From positions 1-7,572 of the forward strand of contig CALASV010000363.1 of assembly GCA_937888895.1 (NCBI GenBank): DNA of 7,572 nucleotides, written 5' to 3'. The notes below the pieces were generated by a model. The model saw only the letters and a list, made by a program, of their open reading frames with translations. It had not been told where the DNA came from and made no database searches. Each line of letters starts with the position of its first letter. Position 1 is the first letter of the stretch. This DNA is from an uncultured Clostridia bacterium (GTDB lineage: Bacteria > Bacillota > Clostridia > Lachnospirales > Lachnospiraceae). The position numbers were made by a program, and so were the translations under genes. Shown here piece after piece: positions 1 to 6,617 of this stretch.

Positions 1-71
1 GTATTTCTCATTAATGCCCATCGGCCAATGTATTTCATACGTGAAACCATTGCAAAAAATGTGTTGTTCAT
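1..71 (-). CDS. yfbR: YfbR-like HD-domain 5'-nucleotidase, N-terminal fragment
   Basis: Seen: an open frame starts at the ATG at 71-69 and runs off the window edge after 23 codons. The peptide begins MNNTFFAMVSRMKYIGRW and continues ALMRN. Family knowledge: this matches, from memory, the start of E. coli YfbR (FFAHLSRLKLINRWPLMRN), an HD-superfamily metal-dependent phosphatase that removes the 5' phosphate from deoxyribonucleoside monophosphates. The Arg17-Trp18 pair here corresponds to YfbR Arg18-Trp19, which contact the nucleotide. The HD metal ligands would lie outside the window and cannot be checked. The start is supported by AAGG seven bases upstream, overlapping the mannosidase stop codon; the gap to that gene is only 9 bp, so the two are probably cotranscribed and translationally coupled. 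Its cytosolic nucleotide-salvage role has no obvious link to glycan use. The alternative is another HD hydrolase with the same N-terminal helix. The family call rests on 23 residues only. Confidence 0.75.
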   Translation of the reverse strand, partial: MNNTFFAMVSRMKYIGRWALMRN

Positions 72-83
72 AATTTTACCTTA
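72..83 (-). promoter_or_regulatory. Ribosome binding site of the yfbR-like gene, overlapping the mannosidase stop codon
   Basis: The minus strand reads TAAGGTAAAATTATG: the mannosidase TAA (83-81) supplies the first As of the AAGG Shine-Dalgarno core (82-79), followed by a 7-nt spacer and the ATG at 71. Ribosomes terminating on the mannosidase would sit directly over this site, which suggests coupling (inference). Confidence 0.6.
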
Positions 84-3000
84 TTTTTTAAATTTAATTT
101 TGAATGTTTTAATCTCAAATGGCTTGAATTTTGCACTTAAAAATTTACCGTTATAATCAACATTTATATCCTCTTCTTCAAGAAGATTACATTCAGTTGC
201 AGTTTCAATTTCATCACAGAAAACAAAATTTGCGCATGTTTTTTTGTTTGCTGTTTCATAAGCACGAACAATAATATGGTCGCTATCCTCTGCCACTTTA
301 ACAGTTTCAATAACTATATTGTTCTCCAAGCAGGAAACGAAATAATAATAACTGTCAATTGTACCAGGCTGTGCCTTTACCGGAATTGCATAAAGCGGAA
401 AGTTCACATTGTAAGCTTCTTTAACAGTATCAGAATCTGCAACACCCTTTGTATGAGGATAAATAGAGAAGGTGAATGAATGAGATTCTCGGTCCTGAAC
501 AGTATTTGGTCTTGTTGCACAACGCAAAAGCGTTGGACAGATTCTGCCATGCTTAACATCACAGCCATACTTACAGTCGTTAAGAATTGAAAGACCGAAG
601 CTGTTATCAGAAAGGTCAACCCATTTGTGCATTGACTCCTCGAACTGAGCAAATTCCCAGGTGGTATTTGTGGTGGTTGAACGCTCAACATTACCAAACT
701 GAATATCAAAGGTTGCTTCATCGGTATGAACATCAATAGGGAAATTAGCCTTCATAATATGTTCGTTAAACTTCCAATCAACATAAGTATCAAAGTCAAT
801 TCTTCTTGTATCAGCATAGAAATGAATCTTCTGACGAATCACTGTATCCATTACATTACGTTCGATTTCAAGTGTTGCACGAACAGGACCACATTCTGTC
901 CATTCCATCTTAGTTACATCGGTTACTGCCCAAGATTTTTCCTGATAATAAATATCAATATCCCAGTTGCTATAGTTCATTGGCTTATCTTCATAAATAC
1001 GAAGTTCATTACCAACTGTACCAGCCGTTAATACTTCTCTCTTTGCTTCTTTATCAAAAATAGAAGTAAACTGACCAAATTCATCTAATTTAATTGTATA
1101 GAATGGTGTATCAATACTATCTGCTGTAATTGTAAATGGAGTTACTACATCTGCACTTGTTTCGGAAAGTGTTACATAACCCTTAGCAGGAATATTCTTG
1201 ATAAATACAACAGCACCATCTGCTGTCTTTTGCACTGGATAAACTTCGTTACCATCGGTTAATGCAGTAGCATCTGTAGCATCAATCTTTACAATATCAT
1301 TACGAGTATTACCAAGCGTATTAAATACAGTAAGCTTATTACCTTCGTTTAAGAACGCTTTCATTCTTTCTTCAATTAAAGCTTTCGATTTTTCAGCAAT
1401 TGCTTCATATTCTACCTTTGTTACATCGTAAACTTCCTTAATGGAAGAACCTGGAAGAATATCATGGAACTGATTTAATAAAATAGTTTCCCACATCTGA
1501 TTTAAATCTTCGGTTGGATAAGCTACGCCAAGCTTCTCTGCCAATACAGACATAAGCTCTAATTCCATCATAGCGTATTCAGACTTACGATTTGCACGTT
1601 TATTTCTACCCATAGAAGTATAAGTTCCTCTATGATATTCAAAATATAATTCACCAACCCAGCTAGGAAGACGCTTGCTATCTTTTACTCTTACTTCCAA
1701 TTCTTCAAAGAATGTTCTAGAAGCTACTTGACGAACCTTTGGAATGCCCTTGATACCCTTCTTCATACGTTCAGAAGTTTCTAACATTCTTCTAGTTGGG
1801 CCACCGCCACCATCACCATAACCGTAGGAGATTAAAATATCATTATTGATATCCTTGTTCTGATAGCGCTCCCAGCCACCCATAATAGCATCTGGATGAA
1901 GCATACCATTGTAAGTAGTAAAGAAATTCTTTACTTCCTGTCCTACACCAAGTGTTGTAATAAGGTGTGTGAGAACCTTTGTACCATCAATACCTTCCCA
2001 CATAAAAGTATCCATAGGAACTTTATTAATCTGATTCCATGCTAACTTTGTTGTCATGAAATAGTCAATGCCACTCTTTTTAATAATCTGTGGAAGTGCT
2101 CCACTATAACCAAATACGTCTGGTAACCATAAAATACGATTGTCTTTATTAAATTCTTCTTTAAAGAAACGCTTTCCAAACATAAACTGACGAACTAAAG
2201 ATTCACCAGAAGTAAGGTTACAGTCTGCTTCTACCCACATACCACCTTCTGGCTCCCAACGTCCTTCCGCTACACGCTGTTTAATACGTTCATACTGTTC
2301 TGGATGACGTTCTTTTACAAATTTATACAACTGTGGCTGACTGGACATGAAATGATAATCTGGAAATTCTTCCATTAACTTTAATACAGTTGCAAAACTT
2401 CTACAAGATTTCTGACGAACTTGGTCTACTGTCCAAAGCCAAGCTACGTCAATATGAGTATGTCCGATACAACTTGCAATGACATCGTCATATCCTGTCA
2501 TATCTTCATATAAATGCTTACCAATGTACTCACTTGCTGCCTTAATCGAAGCATAAAATTGTTCACTATGAGGCTTTCTTAAATCAATTAAATTGATTGT
2601 TTCTGTTAAAATTTCTTCAAATTTAAGTCTTGGCTGGTCATTTTCTTTTAATCTGTTCAAACTTTCCAAAGGAATACGAATATCATAATACAAAGCCATT
2701 GTTTCTGGATTGATTACTTGTAATTCTGTTACTAAACGAAATTCATTATGTAATGTTCCAGTATAAGACTGCATATCTATCTTATAAGTTGTACCAGCTT
2801 TTGCATTCTCTGTTAAAAGAATTTCACGGTGATTAATGTCAAGTCCCTGTGTTACTCTATCATCCACAAATACAAGGAACTGAGGATTACGTCCATCATC
2901 CCAATCTTCTAATGCAGTATGAACACATAACCAAACTGCCTTTCCATCCATATCTTCAGGAATTGTTATATTTCTACGGAACCAATAGTGTTTGTCAGGA

Positions 3001-3179
3001 CCATACCAACGCTCCTTATCATTGTCAAACTCTCTCCATGGTTCTGTCGCTGCATCTACTTCTGCAACATCGATATAGCAACCGTTCTTTACTTGCCAAC
3101 CAGTAAGCTTCTGTGTTTTTTCCATAGCATACTTTCTGATTTGACCACTAATCACTTGTGCTCTTTCTTTTGCAAACAT
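81..3179 (-). CDS. GH38 alpha-mannosidase, cytosolic Man2C1/Ams1-like type
   Basis: A retaining, metal-dependent exo-alpha-mannosidase that releases mannose from oligosaccharides. The 1032 residues show the full GH38 plan: an N-terminal beta-rich domain (about 30-175), a catalytic barrel (about 230-500), a helical middle domain (about 510-605) and C-terminal beta-sandwich domains to the end. Key residues are visible: GHTHIDVAWLW at 239-249 gives metal ligands His242 and Asp244; WLPDVFGYS at 351-359 gives the nucleophile Asp354; NQFHDILPGSS at 569-579 gives His572, the remaining ligand. The signatures GYGDGGGGPT (452-461) and WVGELYFEYHRGTYT (507-521) closely resemble cytosolic/vacuolar Man2C1 and Ams1 rather than Golgi mannosidase II. 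There is no signal peptide, so it should act in the cytoplasm on imported glycans. The ATG start is set by AGGAGG 8 nt upstream. A terminator lies upstream (3434-3471), so it probably has its own transcript. No frameshift or lost catalytic residue is seen. Linkage preference cannot be read from the sequence. Confidence 0.95.
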   Translation of the reverse strand: MFAKERAQVISGQIRKYAMEKTQKLTGWQVKNGCYIDVAEVDAATEPWREFDNDKERWYGPDKHYWFRRNITIPEDMDGKAVWLCVHTALEDWDDGRNPQFLVFVDDRVTQGLDINHREILLTENAKAGTTYKIDMQSYTGTLHNEFRLVTELQVINPETMALYYDIRIPLESLNRLKENDQPRLKFEEILTETINLIDLRKPHSEQFYASIKAASEYIGKHLYEDMTGYDDVIASCIGHTHIDVAWLWTVDQVRQKSCRSFATVLKLMEEFPDYHFMSSQPQLYKFVKERHPEQYERIKQRVAEGRWEPEGGMWVEADCNLTSGESLVRQFMFGKRFFKEEFNKDNRILWLPDVFGYSGALPQIIKKSGIDYFMTTKLAWNQINKVPMDTFMWEGIDGTKVLTHLITTLGVGQEVKNFFTTYNGMLHPDAIMGGWERYQNKDINNDILISYGYGDGGGGPTRRMLETSERMKKGIKGIPKVRQVASRTFFEELEVRVKDSKRLPSWVGELYFEYHRGTYTSMGRNKRANRKSEYAMMELELMSVLAEKLGVAYPTEDLNQMWETILLNQFHDILPGSSIKEVYDVTKVEYEAIAEKSKALIEERMKAFLNEGNKLTVFNTLGNTRNDIVKIDATDATALTDGNEVYPVQKTADGAVVFIKNIPAKGYVTLSETSADVVTPFTITADSIDTPFYTIKLDEFGQFTSIFDKEAKREVLTAGTVGNELRIYEDKPMNYSNWDIDIYYQEKSWAVTDVTKMEWTECGPVRATLEIERNVMDTVIRQKIHFYADTRRIDFDTYVDWKFNEHIMKANFPIDVHTDEATFDIQFGNVERSTTTNTTWEFAQFEESMHKWVDLSDNSFGLSILNDCKYGCDVKHGRICPTLLRCATRPNTVQDRESHSFTFSIYPHTKGVADSDTVKEAYNVNFPLYAIPVKAQPGTIDSYYYFVSCLENNIVIETVKVAEDSDHIIVRAYETANKKTCANFVFCDEIETATECNLLEEEDINVDYNGKFLSAKFKPFEIKTFKIKFKK

Positions 3180-3187
3180 TATACAGA

Positions 3188-3193
3188 CCTCCT
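3188..3193 (-). promoter_or_regulatory. Ribosome binding site of the alpha-mannosidase gene
   Basis: The minus strand carries a consensus AGGAGG with an 8-nt spacer (3187-3180) before the ATG at 3179. It fixes this start over the next in-frame Met (residue 19), which has no comparable site. Confidence 0.8.
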
Positions 3194-3271
3194 ATTGTGA
3201 CATTATTTTTTTATAATAATAATTCAATAAAATCGGCTTTCAAACAATTTTATCAAGCCTATAATTAAACT

Positions 3272-3280
3272 ATTATACCA
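3272..3280 (-). promoter_or_regulatory. Extended -10 promoter P1 for the alpha-mannosidase gene (proximal)
   Basis: The minus strand reads TGGTATAAT, a perfect TGnTATAAT extended -10 element (hexamer 3277-3272). No good -35 hexamer is visible at 16-19 bp, which is tolerated for extended -10 promoters. Transcription would begin near 3265, leaving a leader of about 85 nt. The TGG is also the end of the 19-bp palindrome just upstream, so a bound regulator would clash with polymerase here (inference). Confidence 0.55.
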
Positions 3281-3296
3281 TAAACAAAGTTTATGG
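3278..3296. repeat. Perfect 19-bp palindrome, candidate operator in the mannosidase promoter
   Basis: CCATAAAC-AAA-GTTTATGG: two perfect 8-bp arms around a 3-bp centre. It lies directly against the TATAAT of the proximal promoter, in the -35/-10 spacer zone, a classic operator position for a repressor or a spacer-distorting activator. If transcribed from the distal promoter it would instead form a leader hairpin. No regulator gene is in the window, so the binding protein is unknown. Confidence 0.5.
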
Positions 3297-3309
3297 TCGT
3301 TTATCTACA

Positions 3310-3322
3310 CACGCTTCGCGTG
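3310..3322. repeat. Short GC-rich hairpin CACGC-TTC-GCGTG
   Basis: Perfect 5-bp arms around TTC, GC-rich in an otherwise very AT-rich spacer. It lies between the two candidate promoters and would be in the leader of the distal transcript. No T-tract follows on either strand, so it is not a terminator. It could be an mRNA-stabilising hairpin or part of a dispersed repeat. Confidence 0.35.
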
Positions 3323-3331
3323 GCAGTCTTT

Positions 3332-3340
3332 ATTATACCA
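3332..3340 (-). promoter_or_regulatory. Extended -10 promoter P2 for the alpha-mannosidase gene (distal)
   Basis: The minus strand again reads TGGTATAAT (hexamer 3337-3332), identical to the proximal element and within an 11-bp direct repeat (TATTATACCAT on the plus strand) spaced exactly 60 bp apart. No convincing -35 hexamer is seen. Transcripts would start near 3325 and carry both downstream hairpins in a leader of about 145 nt. Confidence 0.5.
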
Positions 3341-3358
3341 TATCTATACTCTACAACA

Positions 3359-3370
3359 TTTTGGGCAAAA
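3359..3370. repeat. Small palindrome TTTTG-GG-CAAAA upstream of the distal promoter
   Basis: Perfect 5-bp arms around a 2-bp centre, ending about 22 bp upstream of the distal -10 hexamer, so near the -35 position. A possible operator half of the mannosidase control region, but short enough to occur by chance in AT-rich DNA. Confidence 0.25.
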
Positions 3371-3429
3371 TAGCAAGATATTCTTCTGAATTACAAAAAT
3401 TTTTAAGTTATATTTAACAGAAAGATTAT

Positions 3430-3471
3430 AAAAAAAGAGATATTATTCATACTTATGAACAATATCTCTTT
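3430..3471 (-). terminator. Rho-independent terminator of the fucosidase operon
   Basis: Arms at 3455-3471 and 3434-3450 form a 17-bp stem with a 4-nt loop. The single mismatch on the plus strand (A/C) becomes a G-U pair in minus-strand RNA, so the stem is complete only in the transcript of the upstream genes. The 3' side runs into seven consecutive Ts (3436-3430). It lies 41 bp after the fucosidase stop codon, and should separate the fuc genes from the mannosidase unit. Confidence 0.85.
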
Positions 3472-3512
3472 CCATTATTTTACTTTACTATGTGCAACTC
3501 GTACACTATTTT

Positions 3513-4907
3513 TTAATACACTTTTACACAATTGATAATTGGACATTTACGAAATTCTTCAAATATTACTTTAAGTTCTTTTCCTACCAAACCATTCAGT
3601 TCTACTAATCTTTGATATCCAATCGTAGTACCTGTATATACTCGTTTTCCATCCACTTCTAAATGAAACTTTTCTACACGCTGACCTAATGTAATCTGTT
3701 CTTTCAAAGACACATAATTCATCTTGATTTCTTTAGGAAATGTTAAAACTATTGTTGCATTTTCTGTATAATCGAGAGGTTTCCAGCTTAACTCATTATC
3801 CTCTAATATATGTTCTGCAAGGAAACCTTCTTCTGTTTCAGAAGCTACAACTGTTGCACCTGTAATAGAAGTACCAAAATTATTACGAATAAATTCTCCA
3901 ATTTCATGTAAACGATTCACATCTGCCTCGGCTAAATAACCATCTCTATGTGGTGGAATATTTAATAATAACACACTATTACCACCTACTGCTTTTAAGT
4001 AAATATTTAATAATACATCTAAAGGACGAACTTTTGCATCTTCTTCGTCATGGTGAAACCAACCCGGACGAATCGAAGTATCTACTTCTGCTGGATACCA
4101 AATAAAATCGGTTACTCCTTTTACGCGTTCTCTACTTCCTAAATCTCTATCTTGTTCATTAATCTTTTGCTCTCTAAATTCGGTATCATCTGACTGCTGA
4201 GAAGCTTCTGCAATTGCTTTTTGTGAAAATAATCTTGCTGGAACAACACTCCATTCCGATTCTCTGCAATCACCTGCTTCGTTTCCACACCAACGTACAT
4301 CAGGACCACTCACAGAAATTACTGCATTTGGCTGAAGCTTACGAATTAATGCATAATAACGATTCCAATCATATTGCTGTTTCTTTCCATTTGGACCTTC
4401 TCCACAAGCACCATCAAACCAAACTGTATAAAGTTCCCCATAGTTTGTCATAAGTTCTGTTAATTGGTTGCAAAAATAATCATCATAAGCTTCTCCTGAA
4501 CCATACGTTGCTTCGTGTCTATCCCATGGAGATAAATAAACACCAAACTTAATACCATATTTCTGACAAGACTTAGATAACTGTGCTACAATATCTTTTC
4601 CATAAGGTGTGTACATAACCGAATGTGTTGTATATTTTGTATCCCAAAGACAAAAACCATCATGATGCTTTGCTGTAATAATACAAGCTTTAATTTCTGC
4701 ATCTTTTAATGCACGACACCACTGGTCTGTATCCATATTCTGTGGATTAAAAATGGAAATATCTTCTTTTCCATCTCCCCATTCTCTATTCGTAAAACTA
4801 TTGATTCCATAATGTAAAAAAGATGTAAACTCTAACTTCTGCCAATTTAACTGATTTTCAGTAGGATATACCGATACCAATTTTTCAATCCAAGCTCTAT
4901 CTTCCAT
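3513..4907 (-). CDS. GH29 alpha-L-fucosidase, intracellular
   Basis: A retaining glycosidase that releases L-fucose from oligosaccharides. The 464 residues comprise a GH29 barrel (about 1-345) and a C-terminal beta-sandwich (about 355-464). Visible GH29 motifs: FLHYGINSFT (30-39), AKHHDGFCLWDT (79-90, with the His81-His82 pair of the fucose pocket), FGVYLSPWDR (121-130) and VWFDGACGEG (162-171), where Asp165 is the predicted nucleophile. The PAEVDTSIRPGWF segment (272-284) offers Glu274 as the likely acid/base; from memory this PAE-D-SIRPGW pattern is typical of GH29 subfamily B, which prefers alpha-1,3/1,4-fucose branches, but that specificity is inference. No signal peptide is present, so substrates must be imported. 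The start is supported by AAAGGA 7 nt upstream of the ATG. The gene follows the kinase by 78 bp without an obvious terminator and is last before a strong terminator. Its product directly feeds the upstream fucose pathway. Confidence 0.93.
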   Translation of the reverse strand: MEDRAWIEKLVSVYPTENQLNWQKLEFTSFLHYGINSFTNREWGDGKEDISIFNPQNMDTDQWCRALKDAEIKACIITAKHHDGFCLWDTKYTTHSVMYTPYGKDIVAQLSKSCQKYGIKFGVYLSPWDRHEATYGSGEAYDDYFCNQLTELMTNYGELYTVWFDGACGEGPNGKKQQYDWNRYYALIRKLQPNAVISVSGPDVRWCGNEAGDCRESEWSVVPARLFSQKAIAEASQQSDDTEFREQKINEQDRDLGSRERVKGVTDFIWYPAEVDTSIRPGWFHHDEEDAKVRPLDVLLNIYLKAVGGNSVLLLNIPPHRDGYLAEADVNRLHEIGEFIRNNFGTSITGATVVASETEEGFLAEHILEDNELSWKPLDYTENATIVLTFPKEIKMNYVSLKEQITLGQRVEKFHLEVDGKRVYTGTTIGYQRLVELNGLVGKELKVIFEEFRKCPIINCVKVY

Positions 4908-4985
4908 TGTGTTATCCTTTCTTCTATCATTTTATAATAAATATTCTAAAATTGCTTTTATTCGTTTTATATGCCAAACATATTC

Positions 4986-6395
4986 TTAACATTCTGGTTC
5001 AAATGTCTTTACTTCAAAAGATTCAAAAATATTCTTTCTTGCTTCTTCTAATGATGTATATTCTCCACCATAAATCATCTGAGCTACTAAATTACCAATT
5101 GCTGTTGCTTCTGTCGGACCAGCGTATACCGTTTTCTTTGTAGCATTTGCAGTTAACTGACTTAAATAATCTGCATTTGCACCACCACCTACAATATTAA
5201 TAGCTTCATAAGACTTACCTGTAATAGCTTCGATTTGTTGTACTGTTCTTCCATAACATTCTGCAAGGCTCGCATATACAACCGTAGCTACTTCACCCGG
5301 TGTTTCTGGAACTGTCTGACCTGTCTTAGCACAATATTCTTTGATTGCTTCAATCATATTATCAGGAGCAAAAAAGCTTTGGTCATCTACATCTACTCTA
5401 GAAGAAAAATCTTTCTTTTCTGCTGCCATTGCACAAAGTTCTGCAAAAGAATATTGTTTATCATAATCTCTACGTACCGACTGAATCATCCATAAGCCCA
5501 TAATATTCTTTAAGAAACGATAGCGATAATTATAACCACCCTCATTTGTTAAATTTGCTTCGTGACTTGCCTCATTACAAATAGCTTCTAAACTTTCTAC
5601 ACCCATTAAGGACCATGTACCAGAACTAATATATACGGTTTCTTTGCCCATACTTGGAACTGCCATAACAGCAGAACCTGTATCATGAGAAGCTGGAATA
5701 ACTACTTGACAAGTAAATCCAACTTCTTCTTCTACTTCTTTTCTTAAACTGCCAAGTACACTACCAGCCATTTTAATTTCTGGGAAAATATTCTTTGGAT
5801 AGCCCAACATATCAAACAATTCGTAATCCCAATCCTTTGTTACAGGACTTACTAACTGTCCTGTTGTAGCAATCGTATATTCTACTGCCTTCTTTCCAGA
5901 TAATAAATAATGAAAATAATCTGGCATAAATAATAAGGTATCTGCTTGCTCTAAATATTCTGGAGTTTTCTTCTTTACTGCCATTAACTGATAAATCGTA
6001 TTATACATTTGCTTTTGAATACCAGTTCTAGCATATAAATCTGTTTCATTAATGATTTTATACACTTCTTCATCCATACCTTGTGTACGGCTATCACGAT
6101 ATCCAACTGCTTGTCCAATACGATTTCCATCTTTATCTAAAAGCACAAAATCGACACCCCAAGTATCTACACCAACAGAAACCGGAATTTTACCAATTTC
6201 CTTACATTGTTTCATACCTGCTTTAATTTCTGTAAATAACTGGTCTGCGTCCCAACACTTTGTACCGTCAATGTCTTTCATACCATTTTCAAAACGATAT
6301 ACTTCTTCTAATTGCATCTTTCCATCTTTCATACAACCAAGAATATGTCTTCCACTTGAAGCACCAATATCTACAGCTAAATAATAATTTTGCAT
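4986..6395 (-). CDS. FGGY-family sugar kinase, rhamnulokinase type, probable L-fuculokinase
   Basis: An ATP-dependent ketose kinase of the hexokinase-like fold, expected to phosphorylate L-fuculose or L-rhamnulose at O-1. The 469 residues carry an N-terminal DIGASSGRHILG (9-20), the phosphate-binding start typical of RhaB; GVDTWGVDFVLLD (75-87); ASHDTGSAV (235-243) with Asp238 as catalytic base; SSGTWSLMG (258-266); and the C-terminal nucleotide motif VGGGANADYLSQLTANAT (402-419). E. coli RhaB is 489 residues, so this is full length. These features are of RhaB type and unlike E. coli FucK, yet the neighbours are fucose isomerase, an FucA-type aldolase and a fucosidase. I infer that it acts as the fuculokinase, perhaps also using rhamnulose, and leave the gene symbol blank for that reason. 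The start is set by AAAGGAGA ending 7 nt before the ATG. A large terminator-like hairpin (6430-6537) lies just upstream and may lower its expression relative to the aldolase. Confidence 0.9.
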   Translation of the reverse strand: MQNYYLAVDIGASSGRHILGCMKDGKMQLEEVYRFENGMKDIDGTKCWDADQLFTEIKAGMKQCKEIGKIPVSVGVDTWGVDFVLLDKDGNRIGQAVGYRDSRTQGMDEEVYKIINETDLYARTGIQKQMYNTIYQLMAVKKKTPEYLEQADTLLFMPDYFHYLLSGKKAVEYTIATTGQLVSPVTKDWDYELFDMLGYPKNIFPEIKMAGSVLGSLRKEVEEEVGFTCQVVIPASHDTGSAVMAVPSMGKETVYISSGTWSLMGVESLEAICNEASHEANLTNEGGYNYRYRFLKNIMGLWMIQSVRRDYDKQYSFAELCAMAAEKKDFSSRVDVDDQSFFAPDNMIEAIKEYCAKTGQTVPETPGEVATVVYASLAECYGRTVQQIEAITGKSYEAINIVGGGANADYLSQLTANATKKTVYAGPTEATAIGNLVAQMIYGGEYTSLEEARKNIFESFEVKTFEPEC

Positions 6396-6402
6396 ACTTA
6401 TT

Positions 6403-6410
6403 TCTCCTTT
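6403..6410 (-). promoter_or_regulatory. Ribosome binding site of the sugar kinase gene
   Basis: AAAGGAGA on the minus strand, with a 7-nt spacer to the ATG at 6395. It starts only about 20 nt after the T-tract of the upstream hairpin, so there is little room for a separate promoter between them. Confidence 0.75.
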
Positions 6411-6429
6411 TTATTTCTTCTCACTTTAC

Positions 6430-6537
6430 AAAAAACGAGGATGTTGCAAAACGAACTCAATCTACAACATATAGTTTTCTTATCAAAAAATGATACTCTA
6501 TATTTTGATTAAGTTTTTCATTTTGCAACATCCCCGT
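6430..6537 (-). terminator. Long intercistronic hairpin with T-tract; terminator, attenuator or palindromic repeat
   Basis: Outer arms at 6521-6537 and 6435-6451 form a 17-bp stem (GATGTTGCAAAA core). The intervening 69 nt fold further: 6507-6515 with 6454-6462 (9 bp), 6498-6503 with 6469-6474 (6 bp), and 6491-6495 with 6481-6485 (5 bp) around an A5 loop. Two plus-strand mismatches become G-U pairs only in minus-strand RNA. The outer stem ends in six Ts (6435-6430). It could end most transcripts from fucI-fucA and let a fraction into the kinase gene, or be a dispersed palindromic element. No flanking target-site duplication is obvious. Confidence 0.7.
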
Positions 6538-6545
6538 ATGAAAAA

Positions 6546-6559
6546 CAGATTATTCTGTG
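6546..6559. repeat. Small hairpin after the aldolase gene
   Basis: ACAGA-TTAT-TCTGT gives 5-bp arms with a 4-nt loop, and on the minus strand the stem merges into five Ts. It lies between the aldolase stop and the larger hairpin. It is too short and AT-rich to count as a terminator on its own. Confidence 0.25.
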
Positions 6560-6617
6560 TTATGTCACATTTTCTTACGCTCTTATCAATAAATGCTAAG
6601 AACTATGTGAACAATAC

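Larger units (their letters stand above)
3180..3512. other. Non-coding spacer between fucosidase and mannosidase genes
   Basis: This 333-bp gap holds no credible coding frame. Reading in the direction of transcription it contains the fucosidase terminator (3434-3471), an AT-rich stretch, a TTTTG-GG-CAAAA palindrome (3359-3370), an extended -10 promoter (3332-3340), a small GC hairpin (3310-3322), a 19-bp palindrome (3278-3296) abutting a second extended -10 (3272-3280), an AT-rich leader, and the mannosidase ribosome site. It therefore separates two transcription units and appears to regulate the mannosidase. Confidence 0.75.

Noticed and set aside
404..736. Second minus-strand frame inside the mannosidase C-terminal region
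   Set aside because: It is an alternative frame within the intact mannosidase gene; its translation has no domain features and the main frame is uninterrupted.
3230..3243. Possible catabolite-response (cre) site, TGAAAGCCGATTTT on the minus strand
   Set aside because: It misses the central CG register and the 3' half of the TGWAANCGNTNWCA consensus at several positions.
6430..6537. MITE insertion with target-site duplication
   Set aside because: The long inverted repeat fits, but the flanks show only loose A-runs and no clean duplicated target, and the T-tract fits a transcript terminator better. Kept open only as an alternative.
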